DNA of 64,000 bases from Fulverythrobacter ferritrahens (GTDB lineage: Bacteria; Pseudomonadota; Alphaproteobacteria; Sphingomonadales; Sphingomonadaceae), in the NCBI RefSeq assembly GCF_020539485.1, contig NZ_JACDXU010000001.1, positions 1,240,001 to 1,304,000 of the forward strand, given 5' to 3'. The translations under genes and the position numbers were made by a program. The notes under the pieces are model-generated. The model saw nothing but the letters and a program-made list of their open reading frames with translations, made no database searches and had not been told where the DNA came from. Numbering within the stretch: the first letter of the stretch is position 1; each line of letters starts with the position of its first letter. Positions 17,434 through 26,307 of this stretch are shown piece by piece.

Positions 17434-18123
17434 TTACCCGGCGACCGCCGCGTCGCTGACATAGGGATTATCCACCCGCTCCTGCGCAAAAGTGCTGACC
17501 GGGCCATGGCCGGGGATGAAGGTCACATCGCCCAGCGGCCAGAGCTTCTGCGTGATCGAGGCGATCAGATCGGCGTGATTGCCCAGCGGAAAATCGGTCC
17601 GCCCGATGGAGCCGCGGAACAGGACATCGCCCACGATGGCAAAGCGCGTCGGCCGGTTGAAGAACACCACATGGCCGGGCGTATGGCCGGGGCAGTGAAT
17701 CACTTCCAGCTCCACCTCGCCCAAGGTGACTTTATCGCCGTCGTGCAACCAGCGATCCGGCTCGAAAATCTCGCCATGCAGGCCCCAGCGGCGGCCATCC
17801 TCGTCCAGCCGGGCGATCCAGAACCGGTCCGCCTCGTGAGGGCCCTCGATGGGCAGGCCCAGTTCCTTCGCCAGAATGCCCGCCTGCCCGCAATGGTCGA
17901 TATGGCCATGGGTGACGAGCAGCTTTTCCAGCGTCACGCCCGCCCTGCGCACGGCATCCTTGAGCTTGTCGAGATCGCCGCCGGGATCGACCAGTGCGCC
18001 CTTCATCGTCTTCGTGCACCAGATGAGCGAGCAGTTCTGCTCCAGCGGTGTGACGGGAATGATCGCCGCCCGCATTGGAGGCGATTGGGGGGGCGCCTGA
18101 GGGGCAGTGTTGGTATCGGACAT
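17434..18123 (-). CDS. metallo-beta-lactamase fold hydrolase (glyoxalase II-like)
   Basis: MBL-fold hydrolase, 229 aa from MSDTNTAPQ. The zinc motif is VTHGHIDHCGQAG (HxHxDH), with later ligands in HCPGHTPGHVV, GDVLFRGSIGRTDF and PGHGP. This resembles the YcbL/GloB2 group that acts on glutathione thioesters, but the substrate is not proven. Start alternatives are 18123 and MRAAIIPVT at 18075 (the family's more usual beginning); neither has a clear ribosome binding site. It follows the S24 regulator gene on the same strand with a 41-bp gap. Confidence 0.9.
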   Translation of the reverse strand: MSDTNTAPQAPPQSPPMRAAIIPVTPLEQNCSLIWCTKTMKGALVDPGGDLDKLKDAVRRAGVTLEKLLVTHGHIDHCGQAGILAKELGLPIEGPHEADRFWIARLDEDGRRWGLHGEIFEPDRWLHDGDKVTLGEVELEVIHCPGHTPGHVVFFNRPTRFAIVGDVLFRGSIGRTDFPLGNHADLIASITQKLWPLGDVTFIPGHGPVSTFAQERVDNPYVSDAAVAG

Positions 18124-18164
18124 GTCGCTTAGGTGGCCGGAGGGCGGCGGGATTGCAAGCGCCC

Positions 18165-18824
18165 CTAGATCCGTCCGCCCTTCCACACGACTCGCCCGAT
18201 CACATCCACCTCCGCCAGCGGAACTTCAATGGGCGGATAGGCCGGATTGGCGCTGATCAGGGTCAGCATGCCGGGCCGCGCCACCTGGATGCGCTTCACA
18301 TGCAGCGCCTCGCCCAGGCGGACGACGTGAATGCCTTCGCGCAAGGCACGCAGAGTGCGGTCCACCAGAATCTCGTCCCCGTCGCGCAGCACCGGTTCCA
18401 TCGAATCGCCCGCCACGGCGATGGCCGAGAGCATCGCTGCGTCGAGCCCTTGTTCGCGCAGCCAGCGGGCGGAAAAACGGAAAGTATCGAACGGCACTTC
18501 CTGTGCGGTGAAACTGCCCGGCCCGGCCGAGGCATCGAGCGCCAGCCGGGGCACTTCCACCCAGCCGTCCTTCGAGCGCCCGTCATAGGATTTTTCCGTC
18601 GCCCCGCCCAATTCGCTTTCCGCCACGCCGAAGAAGCGGGCCAGCACTTCGCGATCCTCCTCGGCCAGCCGGCGCGGACTGCCCTTGGTGATGAACTGTT
18701 GAAGATATGTGCCATTCTTGCCGATCAGGCGCGAGAGGGCGGCAAGGCTCACCCCCCGTTCACCGGCAAGGGCAACAAGGCGTTCGCGAGGATCGCCAGA
18801 GGAGCTTCCTACGTGATTTTTCAT
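18165..18824 (-). CDS. HTH-S24 (LexA/CI-like) transcriptional repressor
   Basis: A 219-residue regulator. Residues 1-75 form an atypical helix-turn-helix (VSLAALSRLIGKNGTYLQQF). The C-terminal half is a peptidase S24 domain with the catalytic Ser in AVAGDSMEPVLRDGDEI and Lys in HVKRIQVA, as in LexA and phage CI, which cleave themselves when RecA is activated. An Ala-Gly cleavage site is not obvious; DASAGPGS near residue 100 is a candidate. The promoter region carries repeated CCTAC/GTAGG boxes, suggesting autoregulation and control of the divergent small genes. The window shows no other phage genes. Confidence 0.88.
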   Translation of the reverse strand: MKNHVGSSSGDPRERLVALAGERGVSLAALSRLIGKNGTYLQQFITKGSPRRLAEEDREVLARFFGVAESELGGATEKSYDGRSKDGWVEVPRLALDASAGPGSFTAQEVPFDTFRFSARWLREQGLDAAMLSAIAVAGDSMEPVLRDGDEILVDRTLRALREGIHVVRLGEALHVKRIQVARPGMLTLISANPAYPPIEVPLAEVDVIGRVVWKGGRI

Positions 18825-18830
18825 GATCGC

Positions 18831-18866
18831 ATCCTACACGTAGTATTTTTCCTAGACAAGTAGGAT
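18831..18866. promoter_or_regulatory. operator-like inverted repeats between the S24 gene and the divergent small genes
   Basis: ATCCTAC at 18831-18837 pairs with GTAGGAT at 18860-18866; inside are CCTACACGTAG (18833-18843) and CCTAGACAAGTAGG (18851-18864). A further CCTACGTG lies inside the first codons of the S24 gene near 18807. The S24 start is 18824, so a protein bound here would block its own promoter. Candidate operator of the S24 repressor. Confidence 0.6.
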
Positions 18867-18959
18867 TTCGCAGGCGAGGAAAGTCATATCGAGTCGAAGC
18901 CCGGCGGCCCTGCCTCACGGCATTCGGCACTGCCGCACGAACTGGGAGAAGGAGTGACG

Positions 18960-19148
18960 ATGTTGATTCGCAAGATCGAGAAATTCCTGCGGCGCACCGG
19001 AATGCCCGCCACGAAATTCGGCAGGCTGGTGGCCCATGACCCACGCTTTGTGCTCGATCTGCGCAACGGCCGCATTCCGCGCCCTCGCACGGAAAAAAAT
19101 GTAGAACATTTCATGAACAAATACGAGGAGAGCATCCATGCTGGCTGA
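18960..19148 (+). CDS. small basic protein, possible DNA-binding
   Basis: A 62-residue basic protein (MLIRKIEKFLRRTGMPATKF...). The segment TKFGRLVAHDPRFVLDLRNG could form a helix-turn-helix, so a small DNA-binding role is possible but not shown. AAGGAG five bases before the ATG at 18960 decides the start over the GTG at 18954. It is divergent from the S24 repressor and overlaps the next gene by 11 nt. Confidence 0.75.
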   Translation: MLIRKIEKFLRRTGMPATKFGRLVAHDPRFVLDLRNGRIPRPRTEKNVEHFMNKYEESIHAG

Positions 19149-19509
19149 TCATGCCACCCTGCCCCGCGCCACTCACAAGGTGCCCGCCATCCGCCGCCGC
19201 ACCACTTCCGACAGGCTGAGGGCCGCGCTGCAGATCCTCGCCTGCGGCCATGTGCGGATCGCCAGCCATCGCGAAACCGCCTGGGCCAGCATCACCTTTG
19301 CCGGCACCCGTCACCGGCTGGAACTGCTGTTCGAGGGCGTGGAGGCAGTCGAAGCCGGGGAGCATTTCATTGCCGAACTGCCCGATTACGAATTCGACAT
19401 TCCCCGGCAGCTGGTGGCCGATGCGGCAGTGATGGAAGTCGACCACGCCCTTACGCCCGAACCGCGCCTGGCAGTGAGCGTGGAACTGCTGTTGCTGGAG
19501 GATGCGTGA
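19138..19509 (+). CDS. conserved hypothetical protein
   Basis: A 123-residue soluble protein with no family I can name. The sequence is regular alpha/beta in appearance (RLRAALQILACGHVRIASHRE, then FAGTRHRLELLFEGVEAVEAGEHF) and ends in an acidic stretch. It starts inside the last codons of the small basic gene, so the two are coupled and form a mini-operon divergent from the S24 repressor. Confidence 0.7.
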   Translation: MLADHATLPRATHKVPAIRRRTTSDRLRAALQILACGHVRIASHRETAWASITFAGTRHRLELLFEGVEAVEAGEHFIAELPDYEFDIPRQLVADAAVMEVDHALTPEPRLAVSVELLLLEDA

Positions 19510-19539
19510 TGAAGATCCTCCGCCACCGGGGGAGGGAGA

Positions 19540-19659
19540 CCATCCGCAGGATGGTGGAGGGGCAGGCGCGGCTATTCGCCCACTTCTCGCGCACTTCCTC
19601 GCCAGTGCCCCTCTACCCCCGGACTACGTCCGGCGGTCCCCCTCCCCGTTTCGGGGAGG
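19540..19659. repeat. REP-like palindromic, C/G-rich intergenic element
   Basis: Three hairpins in 120 bp: ACCATCC/GGATGGT near 19540-19556, CCGGAC/GTCCGG near 19619-19634, and CCTCCCCG-TTT-CGGGGAGG at 19641-19659. GGATGGTGGAGGGG (19549-19562) recurs in reverse complement at 51636-51649. It lies between convergent genes and may double as a terminator. Confidence 0.7.
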
Positions 19660-19660
19660 A

Positions 19661-20617
19661 TCAGTACCCCAGCACGGGGTTGAAACGCGGCTCCAGAGGC
19701 TCACCCTTACGGTAGCGTTCGCAATTTTCCACGAAACGGATGGCCCCGCGCAGCATGCTTTGCGGCGTGGGAATACCGGAAAGGTGCATGGTGATATGGG
19801 CGTTATCGAGATTCCACAAAGGATGCTCCGGCGGCAAAGGCTCCGGATCGGTCACATCCAGCATGGCGGCGAAGATCCGGCGGTGTTTCAGCGCATCGGT
19901 CAGCGCCGCCTGATCCACCACATTGGCGCGCGCGAAGTTCACCAGCACTGCCTCGGGCTTCATCGCGGCAATCTCGGCCGGGCCGATCATTCCTTCGGTT
20001 TCCGGCGTGCCGGGAACAGTGAGGATGATCCAGTCGAACTCCCCAATCCTCGCCTGCCACTGATCCGGCGTCAGCGCGCCTTCGGCTGGATGGCGCCGCA
20101 CCGGCACTACCTCCACCCCGAAACCGGCGAGCTTTTCCCCGATCTTCCGGCCGATCGCGCCATAGCCCAGGATCAGCGCCCTGCTGCCAGCCAGATCGCG
20201 AATGCCCGGCGCGGCGGCCAGCCATTCATGCCGGTCCTGCGCCCGCACGATGGCCGGATAATTCTTGGCAATGGCCAGCATGCCCAGCACCACGAATTCC
20301 GAAACCTGAATATCGGTAAGCCCCGTGCCGTTGGTCAGTTGCACGCCGCGGGTGCGCATTTCCTCCATGGGCAGGAAATCCAGCCCGGCATAAACCGAGT
20401 TGAACCATTTCAGGCCCTTCGCCAGCGCAACAGCCTCCAGCAAAGGCGGCTTGTGATGCATGTCGAACCAGCCGATCTCGGCTTCCGGCGCGAGGGCGTG
20501 AAGCTCCTCCACCGAATGCCACCAGCGCGGCTCGATCCACTCCGGCAGACGCGATTCCAGCATGGGCCGGGCGAGGCCGGGAAGCACGGCGACAGTTTTC
20601 GTCGTCAAAGTTTCCAT
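19661..20617 (-). CDS. D-2-hydroxyacid dehydrogenase (NAD-binding)
   Basis: A 318-residue NAD(P)-dependent dehydrogenase of the D-isomer 2-hydroxyacid family. The Rossmann motif is ILGYGAIGRKIGEKL, followed by LVNFARANVVDQAAL and the late His in ITMHLSGIPTP. The substrate cannot be assigned; glyoxylate or hydroxypyruvate reductase and phosphoglycerate-type enzymes share the fold. It overlaps the end of cysS by 13 nt on the same strand, so it is the last gene of the tal-cobT-DUF2939-cysS run. Its stop abuts the REP-like element. Confidence 0.88.
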   Translation of the reverse strand: METLTTKTVAVLPGLARPMLESRLPEWIEPRWWHSVEELHALAPEAEIGWFDMHHKPPLLEAVALAKGLKWFNSVYAGLDFLPMEEMRTRGVQLTNGTGLTDIQVSEFVVLGMLAIAKNYPAIVRAQDRHEWLAAAPGIRDLAGSRALILGYGAIGRKIGEKLAGFGVEVVPVRRHPAEGALTPDQWQARIGEFDWIILTVPGTPETEGMIGPAEIAAMKPEAVLVNFARANVVDQAALTDALKHRRIFAAMLDVTDPEPLPPEHPLWNLDNAHITMHLSGIPTPQSMLRGAIRFVENCERYRKGEPLEPRFNPVLGY

Positions 20618-22110
20618 TCCCAGCCCAGCGGATCGCCGTCCATCACATCCACGCCCTTGGCCGCGAGCTCGTCACGGATCGCGTCGGAGGTGGCGAAATC
20701 CTTTTCCGCGCGGGCGGCCTTGCGACGTTCCAGCGCGGCTTCGATCTCTGCCGGATCGATCGCCGCGCCCTTGGGTCGCAGGCGCAGTTCGGCGCGGTCC
20801 AGCTCCAGCAGATTGAGGCCCAGCACCGCATCCATCGCGCCCAGCAGGGTCAGCGATTCATCGGTGGGCATCTTCTTGAGCGAGAGCAGTTCCTCAAGGA
20901 TGGTCAGCGCCACCGGCGTGTTGAGATCGTCGGAAATCGCCTCGTCGAAACGGATCGCCAGCGGGCGCAGGGTTCCGCCGATTCCGTCAAGCAGGCGAGC
21001 GAAGGTCCAGCCGCCTTCAGGGGCTTCGACTGGATCTTGCCCCTTGTCGGCATGGCGCTTTTTAAGGGCCTGCACCGCCAGCACCATGCGCTTGAGGCGG
21101 GTGAGCGCGGCGGCAAGCCCTTCCCAGCTGAATTCCAGCTCGCTGCGATATTGCGCCTGAAGGCACAGCAGGCGGTAGGCCAGCGGGTGATAGCCCTTGT
21201 CGATCAGCAATTGCAGGCGGAGGAATTCGCCGGAGGATTTGCTCATCTTTCCAGAGCGTTCGACCAGGAAGTTATTGTGCATCCACAGGCGCGCGCCGGA
21301 ATTGGCAGCTTCGGACAAGCCGCCGCAGCCGCAAAACGCCTGATTCTGCGCGATCTCGTTCGGGTGGTGGATTTCGCGGTGGTCGATCCCGCCGGTGTGG
21401 ATGTCGAAGGGGAAGCCAAGAAGCTTGCCGCTCATCACCGAGCATTCCAGATGCCAGCCCGGTGCGCCCTTGCCCCAGGGCGAATCCCATTCCATCTGGC
21501 GCTTCTCGCCCTCGGGCGTCTTGCGCCAGATGGCGAAGTCCGCCGCGTGGCGCTTGCCTTCCACGGCCTCGATCCGGCCTTCCCCCTCATCGGTCGCGGC
21601 GCGGGCGAGCTTGCCGTAATCCTCCACGGTCGAAACGTCGAAATAGAGGCCGGAAGGCAGTTCGTAGCAATGCTTGTCCGCGATGCTCTTCGCGAAATCG
21701 AGCATGTCTTCGATATAGTTCGTGGCGATGGACCAGTCGGCCGGCTGGCGGATGTTCAGAGCCTTGATGTCCGCCCAATAGGCTTCGGTATAATGGCGGG
21801 CGATCTCCCAGATGGACTGCGCCTTCTCCGCAGCCATCTTTTCCATCTTGTCCTCGCCCTGATCGGCATCGTCCGTCAAATGGCCGACATCGGTGATGTT
21901 GATCACATGGGTGAGCTTGAAGCCCTTCCAGCTGAGCGTGCGGCCCAGCACATCCGCGAAGACATAGGCCCGCATATTGCCGATATGGGGGTAATTATAG
22001 ACGGTGGGCCCGCAGCTATAGACCCGAGCTTCCCCGGGATGGACCGGAGTGAAATATTCCGCCTGGCGGGTGAGGCTGTTGAACAGCGTAAGAGGTGCGC
22101 CTTCGATCAT
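20605..22110 (-). CDS. cysS: cysteine--tRNA ligase
   Basis: Charges tRNA-Cys. Length is 501 aa. The HIGH box is NYPHIGN (residues 39-45), a zinc ligand is Cys33 (VYSCGPTVY), others lie in GWHLECSVM and the GGIDHREIHHPNEIAQ stretch, and KMSKS is SGKMSKSSG. The C-terminal part carries the short LERRKAARAEKDFATSDAIRD helix. It starts 48 bp after the DUF2939 gene and overlaps the dehydrogenase gene. Confidence 0.97.
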   Translation of the reverse strand: MIEGAPLTLFNSLTRQAEYFTPVHPGEARVYSCGPTVYNYPHIGNMRAYVFADVLGRTLSWKGFKLTHVINITDVGHLTDDADQGEDKMEKMAAEKAQSIWEIARHYTEAYWADIKALNIRQPADWSIATNYIEDMLDFAKSIADKHCYELPSGLYFDVSTVEDYGKLARAATDEGEGRIEAVEGKRHAADFAIWRKTPEGEKRQMEWDSPWGKGAPGWHLECSVMSGKLLGFPFDIHTGGIDHREIHHPNEIAQNQAFCGCGGLSEAANSGARLWMHNNFLVERSGKMSKSSGEFLRLQLLIDKGYHPLAYRLLCLQAQYRSELEFSWEGLAAALTRLKRMVLAVQALKKRHADKGQDPVEAPEGGWTFARLLDGIGGTLRPLAIRFDEAISDDLNTPVALTILEELLSLKKMPTDESLTLLGAMDAVLGLNLLELDRAELRLRPKGAAIDPAEIEAALERRKAARAEKDFATSDAIRDELAAKGVDVMDGDPLGWEWKL

Positions 22111-22158
22111 ATGCGCGGCTTTGGTCCGAAGGCGGGGCCTTGGTCAAGCGGCAGGCGC

Positions 22159-22683
22159 TTACTCGCTGGCGAGTTCGGGTTCGGGAATGTCGATTGAGGC
22201 CAGTTTCCATGAGAGGCCACTGCGCGTGAAGACCAGCGCGGGATAGGCCTCGCCATTCTCGCCCTTGGGGACGGCTCGGAAACTGTTCAGGCCGGTGCGC
22301 TCCACATCCCAGTCAATTTCCCTGGCGGGCTTGCCATCGCGCATGGGCACGAGGCTGCCGGTAACCAGCAGCGCCGCCATGCCATCGGGCGTGATGACGC
22401 TATCCACCACCCCGTCCAGAAAGCCCGAGGCGAGCAGCGCACCCGCGCCCTGCATGGGATTACTCTCGCCGCGTTTCGACGCTTCCTGCGCGATCTGTTC
22501 GCGCATCTGCTGCTTGAGGGAAGTCCGGAGGGCGGGAAAATCGATCGATTCCTCCAGCGCGCCGCGATCAGCCTCCCGAGCGGCATCGCGCAAGGCATCC
22601 ATTGCGATCCAGGGCGAAACGAAGGCCCAGGCGGCGGCCAGCAACAGGGCCAGCACGCCACCGCTCAGGATCAGTTTGCGCAT
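22159..22683 (-). CDS. DUF2939 family protein
   Basis: A 174-residue protein with an N-terminal hydrophobic anchor (LILSGGVLALLLAAAWAFV) followed by SPWIAMDALRDAAREAD, the DUF2939 hallmark, and a periplasmic beta-rich region ending WKLASIDIP. Family function is unknown. AAGGAGAGG before the ATG at 22683 fixes the start. Confidence 0.85.
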   Translation of the reverse strand: MRKLILSGGVLALLLAAAWAFVSPWIAMDALRDAAREADRGALEESIDFPALRTSLKQQMREQIAQEASKRGESNPMQGAGALLASGFLDGVVDSVITPDGMAALLVTGSLVPMRDGKPAREIDWDVERTGLNSFRAVPKGENGEAYPALVFTRSGLSWKLASIDIPEPELASE

Positions 22684-22795
22684 GAGGGGCCTCTCCTTGC
22701 TCCGGAATATGCAAATCTGGGTCTGGGGCCTTCCCTTATCGGGCGCAAGCTGAACGAAATCAGACCACCACGCGGTGAGCTGCGGCCCCCTACCC

Positions 22796-24616
22796 TCAAT
22801 CCACCTCGAACAGATCGGCCAGCTGCTCGATAATCGTGCCGCCCAATTGCTCGACATCCATGATGGTCACCGCGCGTTTGTAATAGCGGGTCACGTCATG
22901 GCCGATGCCGATGGCGACGAGCTGGACCGGGCTCTGCTTCTCGATCCAGTCGATCACCTTGCGCAGATGCTGTTCCAGATAGCCGGCGGAATTCACGCTG
23001 AGAGTGGAATCGTCCACCGGCGCGCCGTCGGAAATCACCATCAGGATGCGGCGATCTTCCGGCCGGGCAAGCAGGCGGCTGTGAGCCCACAGCAGGGCCT
23101 CCCCGTCGATATTCTCCTTCAGCAGCCCTTCGCGCATCATCAGGCCGAGATTCTTGCGCGCGCGGCGCATGGGCTCGTCGGCCTTCTTGTAGATGATGTG
23201 GCGCAGATCGTTGAGGCGGCCCGGCTGGGATGCCTTGCCGCCCTCCAGCCATTTCTCGCGGCTCTGTCCACCCTTCCAGGCACGAGTGGTGAAGCCGAGG
23301 ATTTCCACCTTCACCCCGCAGCGTTCCAGCGTACGCGCCATGATATCCGCGCTGATGGCCGCGATGGAGATCGGCCTTCCGCGCATGGAGCCGGAATTGT
23401 CGATCAGCAGGGTGACGATAGTGTCCTTGAACTCCTGATCCTGCTCCATCTTGTAGGACAGGGAGTGGCCGGGGCTGATCACCACGCGGGCCAGCCGCGC
23501 GGCATCCAGCAGGCCTTCTTCCTGATCGAAATCCCAGCTGCGGTTCTGCTGGGCCATCAGGCGGCGCTGGAGACGGTTGGCCAGCTTGGTCACCACGCCC
23601 TGCAGGCCCGTCAACTGGCTGTCCAGATAGGCGCGCAGGCGGGTCAGCTCATCCTCGTCGCACAGATCCGTGGCGGAGACGATCTCGTCGAATTCTTCAG
23701 TGTAGACCTTATAGTCGAAGGTGGAGGGATCGTCGGTCCAGGGGCGGTTCGGGCGGACCGGCATCATGCCTTCCTCCCCGTCCTCGCCCACATCGCCGTC
23801 GGTCATCTCCTGTTCCTGCTCGACCTCCTGCTCGCTCTCGCCGTCATTCTCTCCCTCGCCGTTTTCGGCGGCGGTGTCCTGCTGCTGGCGCTGCTCGTTC
23901 TGGGGCTGCTCCTCGCTGCCCTCATCCTCGCCGGACTGATCGCCCGCCTGATCCTCGCCTTCCTCGCTGGAGGGCTGTTCGATCTCCTCGGCGCGGGTCA
24001 GTTCCAGATGGCGGAGCATGTCGAGCGTGAGGGACTGGAATGCCTTCTGATCGTCGATGGACAAAGCCAGCCGGTCAAAATCGTCGCCCGCCTTGTCCTC
24101 GATCCAGCCGCGAACCATGTTCACGCCCTGCTCGGCGGAGCGCGGCACCGGCTGGCCGGTCAGCTTCTCGCGCAGGATCAGGGCTAGCGCGGTCTGGATC
24201 GGCACTTCATCGGCGCTGGTGGCGCGCGAAATTGGGTCTGAAGCCATGCGCATATCCAGCGAGGCCGCCAGATTGCCGCGAATACCGTCGTAATTATTTT
24301 CGCCCAGTGCCTCGTATCGCACGGCTTCCACCGCGTCGTAACAGGCCCGCGCCGAAGGCTCGACCGGGGCATGGCGGCCGTGCAGGCCGGGATTGTGGTG
24401 CTTCAGGCGAAGCGAGAAACTATCGGCAAAACCGCGCGCCTGCTGGGCCTGCTCCCGCGGCAGGGTGCGGCCCGGCATGGGCACCTTGATCGATTCCCCC
24501 ACGATGCCGGGCGCATCGGACGTCCAGGTCACGTCAATTTGCGCATCATGCGAAATCGCGCGGGCGGCGCCGGTCAGAGCTTGCTTGAAGCGGTCGAGGG
24601 GAGTTTCGTTGGCCAT
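22796..24616 (-). CDS. cobT: cobaltochelatase subunit CobT (or CobT-like)
   Basis: A 606-residue CobT-type protein, the MIDAS subunit of the ATP-dependent CobNST cobaltochelatase. The N-terminal region reads [17 protein letters not shown]; the middle is a very acidic, Glu/Gln-rich linker (about residues 205-300); the C-terminal von Willebrand A domain has the metal site [11 protein letters not shown]. Normally cobS is the neighbour, but here the flanking genes are transaldolase and DUF2939 and no cobS or cobN is present in 64 kb. It may belong to a scattered cobalamin pathway or be a repurposed AAA/MIDAS pair. The start ATG at 24616 matches the family N terminus. Confidence 0.88.
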   Translation of the reverse strand: MANETPLDRFKQALTGAARAISHDAQIDVTWTSDAPGIVGESIKVPMPGRTLPREQAQQARGFADSFSLRLKHHNPGLHGRHAPVEPSARACYDAVEAVRYEALGENNYDGIRGNLAASLDMRMASDPISRATSADEVPIQTALALILREKLTGQPVPRSAEQGVNMVRGWIEDKAGDDFDRLALSIDDQKAFQSLTLDMLRHLELTRAEEIEQPSSEEGEDQAGDQSGEDEGSEEQPQNEQRQQQDTAAENGEGENDGESEQEVEQEQEMTDGDVGEDGEEGMMPVRPNRPWTDDPSTFDYKVYTEEFDEIVSATDLCDEDELTRLRAYLDSQLTGLQGVVTKLANRLQRRLMAQQNRSWDFDQEEGLLDAARLARVVISPGHSLSYKMEQDQEFKDTIVTLLIDNSGSMRGRPISIAAISADIMARTLERCGVKVEILGFTTRAWKGGQSREKWLEGGKASQPGRLNDLRHIIYKKADEPMRRARKNLGLMMREGLLKENIDGEALLWAHSRLLARPEDRRILMVISDGAPVDDSTLSVNSAGYLEQHLRKVIDWIEKQSPVQLVAIGIGHDVTRYYKRAVTIMDVEQLGGTIIEQLADLFEVD

Positions 24617-24714
24617 ATCAATCTTGCTTAAACACTCGCGCGTTCCGGCGAAAGCGGGAAGCCCGGCAGCGCACTCCCGCAATCAGGCCCCTGCCCGCGC
24701 AGCAGCGCATGCTT

Positions 24715-25371
24715 CTATTTCAGGATGGTCTGCCCGGTCTTCGCCCAATCGGCAAGGAAGCCTTCAATGCCCTTGTCGGTCAACACATGCTTGAACAGGG
24801 CGCGGATCACGGCGGGCGGCATGGTGGCCACATCGGCGCCGATCCGCGCGCTTTCCAGCACATGGATGGGATGGCGGATCGAGGCGGCGAGGATTTCCGT
24901 CTCGAAATTATAATTGTCGTAGATCAGGCGAATGTCGCGCAGCAGGTCCAGCCCGTCGAACCCGTTATCGTCATGCCGGCCGACGAAGGGCGAAATGAAG
25001 CTCGCCCCGGCCTTGGCCGCCAGCAGCGCCTGATTGGCGGAAAAGCACAGGGTGACATTCACCATCGCACCATCGTCGGTCAGTGCCTTGCAGGTCTTCA
25101 GGCCATCGACAGTCAGCGGAACCTTGATGCAGACATTATCCGCGATCTTCCGCAGGACTTCCGCTTCCTTCATCATGGTCGGGTGATCGAGCGCGACCAC
25201 TTCGGCACTGACCGGCCCATCCACCAGCGCGCAGATTTCCTTTGTCACCTCCATGAAATCGCGACCGGACTTGGCGATCAGGCTGGGATTGGTGGTCACA
25301 CCGTCCAGCAGGCCCGTTGCAGCCAGATCGGCGATTTCAGCAGTATCGGCAGTGTCGACGAAGAATTTCAT
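24715..25371 (-). CDS. tal: transaldolase / fructose-6-phosphate aldolase family protein
   Basis: A 218-residue small-type transaldolase (TalC/FSA group) of the pentose phosphate pathway. It shows [26 protein letters not shown], the Schiff-base Lys in [10 protein letters not shown], and [13 protein letters not shown]. Short subunits of this type form decamers. An upstream extension of 26 residues is possible but the family starts at MKFFVDT. 98 bp separate it from cobT. Confidence 0.93.
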   Translation of the reverse strand: MKFFVDTADTAEIADLAATGLLDGVTTNPSLIAKSGRDFMEVTKEICALVDGPVSAEVVALDHPTMMKEAEVLRKIADNVCIKVPLTVDGLKTCKALTDDGAMVNVTLCFSANQALLAAKAGASFISPFVGRHDDNGFDGLDLLRDIRLIYDNYNFETEILAASIRHPIHVLESARIGADVATMPPAVIRALFKHVLTDKGIEGFLADWAKTGQTILK

Positions 25372-25470
25372 GGGTCTGTTCCGGCTGGCAATGGGACTCG
25401 TGCGGGCGGCTATATGCTTACGGCGCGGGCTAGGCCACCCCGGAACCATCGAGATTCAGCCCACTCCCTC

Positions 25471-25542
25471 TCGTCATTCCCGCGAAAGCGGGAACCTAGC
25501 AGCAACGGTGGAACTGGGTTCCCGCTTTCGCGGGAATGACGA
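25471..25542. repeat. 24-bp perfect inverted repeat (REP-like)
   Basis: TCGTCATTCCCGCGAAAGCG plus GGAA at 25471-25494 and its exact reverse complement at 25519-25542, with a 24-nt spacer. Each arm is itself a hairpin (TTCCCGC-GAAA-GCGGGAA). A decayed partial copy is recognisable near 24645. It lies between the DUF4197 stop and the tal start. Confidence 0.9.
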
Positions 25543-25549
25543 GGAGGGA

Positions 25550-26251
25550 TTAATACCCCGCAGCCAGAGCCCCGATCAGCACAGGGTCTTTCGTGCTGCG
25601 CGGATCGGCGCGGATCGCGGCTTCCTGGCGGCCCATTTCGGCCCAGATCGCATCGTCCACTTCGCCTGCGAAATCGCGGGCCAGCGCGGGAACATCCACG
25701 CCGGTCAGCGCCGCCAGCGCCTGCCCCACCAGAGGTTCCTGCGAGATACGCAGCGCGTCGGCCAGTTCGGGGGACATTGCCTCGATCAGGCTGCCTGCCA
25801 TCTGGCCGCGCAGATAGCCAGTCGCCGCAGTCGGCCCGCCTTCCAGCAAGGCCTTGGCATTGGCGATGCCGATCACTTCCACCGCATCGGCCACCAGCGG
25901 CGCGGCGCGGCGAGCCCCCCGTTCGGCCATATGGTTGAATTCGCGCTGGAGCCTGTCCTTGAACACCACCGAGGTGAGAATACCCGCGAGGATATTCCCG
26001 CGTGAGCCGAGCGCGCCGGGCAGGTCCAGTCGGGTCAGTTGATTGTCCCAGAAACCACCGGGGGCCATCAGCCGCGCAAAGGCGTTGGCCTGCGCATGAT
26101 AGAGCAAGCGGCGCACCGCATCGACCAGGCTGTATCGCCGCATCGTCTCGCAGCCGGGCAGCGCCAGCAGCGCGGCGGCCGCCGCACCGGCCAGCACCAT
26201 CCTGCGGCCCAGCCTTGCCTCGCCAGCCATTTCCACGTTGCGTTCCGTCAT
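25550..26251 (-). CDS. DUF4197 family exported protein
   Basis: A 233-residue protein with an N-terminal LGRRMVLAGAAAAALLALPGC: a twin arginine before a hydrophobic stretch and a Cys (residue 34) in lipobox-like surroundings, so a Tat or lipoprotein signal is likely. The rest is DUF4197 (LIEAMSPELADALRIS, and AGEVDDAIWAEMGRQEAAIRADP). Function is unknown. GGGAGGA before the ATG at 26251 fixes the start. Divergent from priA across 56 bp. Confidence 0.83.
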   Translation of the reverse strand: MTERNVEMAGEARLGRRMVLAGAAAAALLALPGCETMRRYSLVDAVRRLLYHAQANAFARLMAPGGFWDNQLTRLDLPGALGSRGNILAGILTSVVFKDRLQREFNHMAERGARRAAPLVADAVEVIGIANAKALLEGGPTAATGYLRGQMAGSLIEAMSPELADALRISQEPLVGQALAALTGVDVPALARDFAGEVDDAIWAEMGRQEAAIRADPRSTKDPVLIGALAAGY

Positions 26252-26307
26252 CCGATCCTCCCGCGCTTGCGATGCAGCCCTGTGCAGCCCATTAAGCACC
26301 GCATATC

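Noticed and set aside
18165-19509. A prophage remnant around the S24 repressor
   Set aside because: No integrase, structural genes or att-like repeats lie nearby; the flanks are ordinary chromosomal genes.
19502-21160. 552-codon frame over the dehydrogenase and cysS
   Set aside because: Antisense to both genes; the C-terminal Ser/Arg-rich translation is typical of shadow frames.
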